From positions 1-6,695 of the forward strand of contig CAJXGP010000120.1 in the NCBI GenBank assembly GCA_913053915.1: DNA of 6,695 nucleotides. Reading direction: 5' to 3'. The notes under the pieces were generated by a model. That model made no database searches. It saw nothing but the letters and a program-made list of their open reading frames with translations, and was not told where the DNA came from. The stretch is from an uncultured Ignavibacteriales bacterium. Lineage in GTDB: Bacteria; Bacteroidota; Ignavibacteria; Ignavibacteriales; Ignavibacteriaceae. A program made the translations under genes and the position numbers. Positions 5,891 to 6,695 of the stretch are shown here, piece by piece; the first letter of the stretch is position 1, and each line of letters starts with the position of its first letter.

Positions 5891-6695
5891 ATGTTAAAAG
5901 AAATTTTTAAAATAATATCATTTTATGACAAAGTGCGTTGGGATTCCACTTCCAATTACAATTTAATAAACTTTTACAAGACTGACCTTGATAATGATAC
6001 AAAATTACTTACACATTGGTTATGTTACATTACTGACAGACAAATGGCATTTGAAAGAATTTGGGAAGTTGGTGGATTTGTATTTTCCGAACTTGTAAGT
6101 AACTTGAAAGAAAATGAAAATATAGAAATACTAAAACCAAATCAAGCAAATAGTTTTATTAATGGAAATGGGAAAAGCGGTTATACCTTTAAAAGTAAAT
6201 CAAAAGTAATTAACAATTCAATTTTGCAAAAATCGTATGGCTATAAAGAGGGAGACACTGTTGAATTTACGCCAAGATATTACCCATCTGATTATTATTC
6301 TATCCTTTTCACTTTTGAAATTTTAAGTGAATACAATTTTTCATTGACAAGGTATATAGCAGACCAAATAAACAAATACAATGAAAAGGACGATTTAATT
6401 CAACGAATATTATTTTCGCTTTACCTTTTAACATATTATGGAATTGGGCAACCAAACAAAACAGATATCGCAGACTTTAGCAAAAATATTAAGAAAGCAA
6501 AGATCAGGTCTAAAAAAGTCAAAACAATATTAAGTGATAGTTTTGAAAAAGAATTTGAAAGTTTCAAAAAGGACATAATTTTCAATCAAAAAAGGGCTTG
6601 GTGTAGTTTAACCCACATTGCAGCTACAACTCTGCAATTCCTTGATTTCAAGATGAGTCATTTTTTAAAATTTCCTCAGGTAGGACTACGGATTT
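5891..6695 (+). CDS. Hypothetical protein, 3' end beyond the window
   Basis: An open frame starts at ATG 5891 and has no stop for 268 codons up to the window edge, so the gene is partial at its C-terminus. An in-frame TAA at 5876-5878 shortly upstream supports this ATG. There is no Shine-Dalgarno sequence, and the leader is A-rich. I do not recognise the family. The visible protein has no signal peptide or clear membrane span. It is rich in Lys, Asn, Phe and Tyr and probably mostly helical. Recurring family-like stretches are HWLCYITDRQMAFERIWEVG (42-61), a Tyr-rich RYYPSDYYSILFTFEIL (129-145), RILFSLYLLTYYGIGQP (172-188) and KRAWCSLTHIAATTLQF (234-250). No Walker, HNH, DUF262 or PD-(D/E)XK signature is visible in the part present. 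It is transcribed away from the ssp operon and lies beyond the debris region. It could be an independent cargo gene or a defence-island neighbour. Confidence 0.75.
   Translation, partial: MLKEIFKIISFYDKVRWDSTSNYNLINFYKTDLDNDTKLLTHWLCYITDRQMAFERIWEVGGFVFSELVSNLKENENIEILKPNQANSFINGNGKSGYTFKSKSKVINNSILQKSYGYKEGDTVEFTPRYYPSDYYSILFTFEILSEYNFSLTRYIADQINKYNEKDDLIQRILFSLYLLTYYGIGQPNKTDIADFSKNIKKAKIRSKKVKTILSDSFEKEFESFKKDIIFNQKRAWCSLTHIAATTLQFLDFKMSHFLKFPQVGLRI

Overview
The window is AT-rich, and its starts lack Shine-Dalgarno sequences, having A-rich leaders instead. Together with the codon use and protein style this suggests a member of the Bacteroidota; that assignment is an inference. The main content is a three-gene operon on the minus strand that matches the core of an Ssp-type DNA phosphorothioation system: sspB (DUF4007), sspC (large P-loop ATPase) and sspD (PAPS-reductase/ATP-pyrophosphatase family, DndC-like).

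Layout from left to right. Bases 1-87 are a short edge segment downstream of sspD with no gene I can settle. Bases 88-1131 (minus) are sspD, 1115-4366 (minus) sspC and 4335-5240 (minus) sspB. The transcription order is therefore sspB, sspC, sspD, and both junctions overlap (32 and 17 nt), which implies one transcript with translational coupling. Bases 5241-5890 hold no intact gene. This stretch looks like a graveyard: a recognisable C-terminal scrap of a BRCT domain (LigA-like) with raised GC content, and two weaker protein-like scraps on opposite strands. From 5891 to the right edge a plus-strand gene runs divergently from the operon and out of the window; it gives 268 residues of a protein I do not recognise.

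In the Ssp systems described so far, SspA (cysteine desulfurase) supplies sulfur, SspD activates or transfers it, SspC supplies ATPase activity and SspB nicks one DNA strand, so that a single-stranded phosphorothioate is installed at a short motif. A separate restriction module (SspE, or SspFGH) then attacks unmodified phage DNA. Here sspA is not next to sspB, where it is usually found, and no restriction component is visible in the window. Sulfur would have to come from a housekeeping IscS/SufS-type enzyme or a distant sspA. The effector must lie beyond an edge, be absent, or be the unrecognised divergent gene. The system itself is known; the parts worth a second look are the missing partners, the roughly 90-residue insertion in SspD, the unknown divergent gene and the debris between them.
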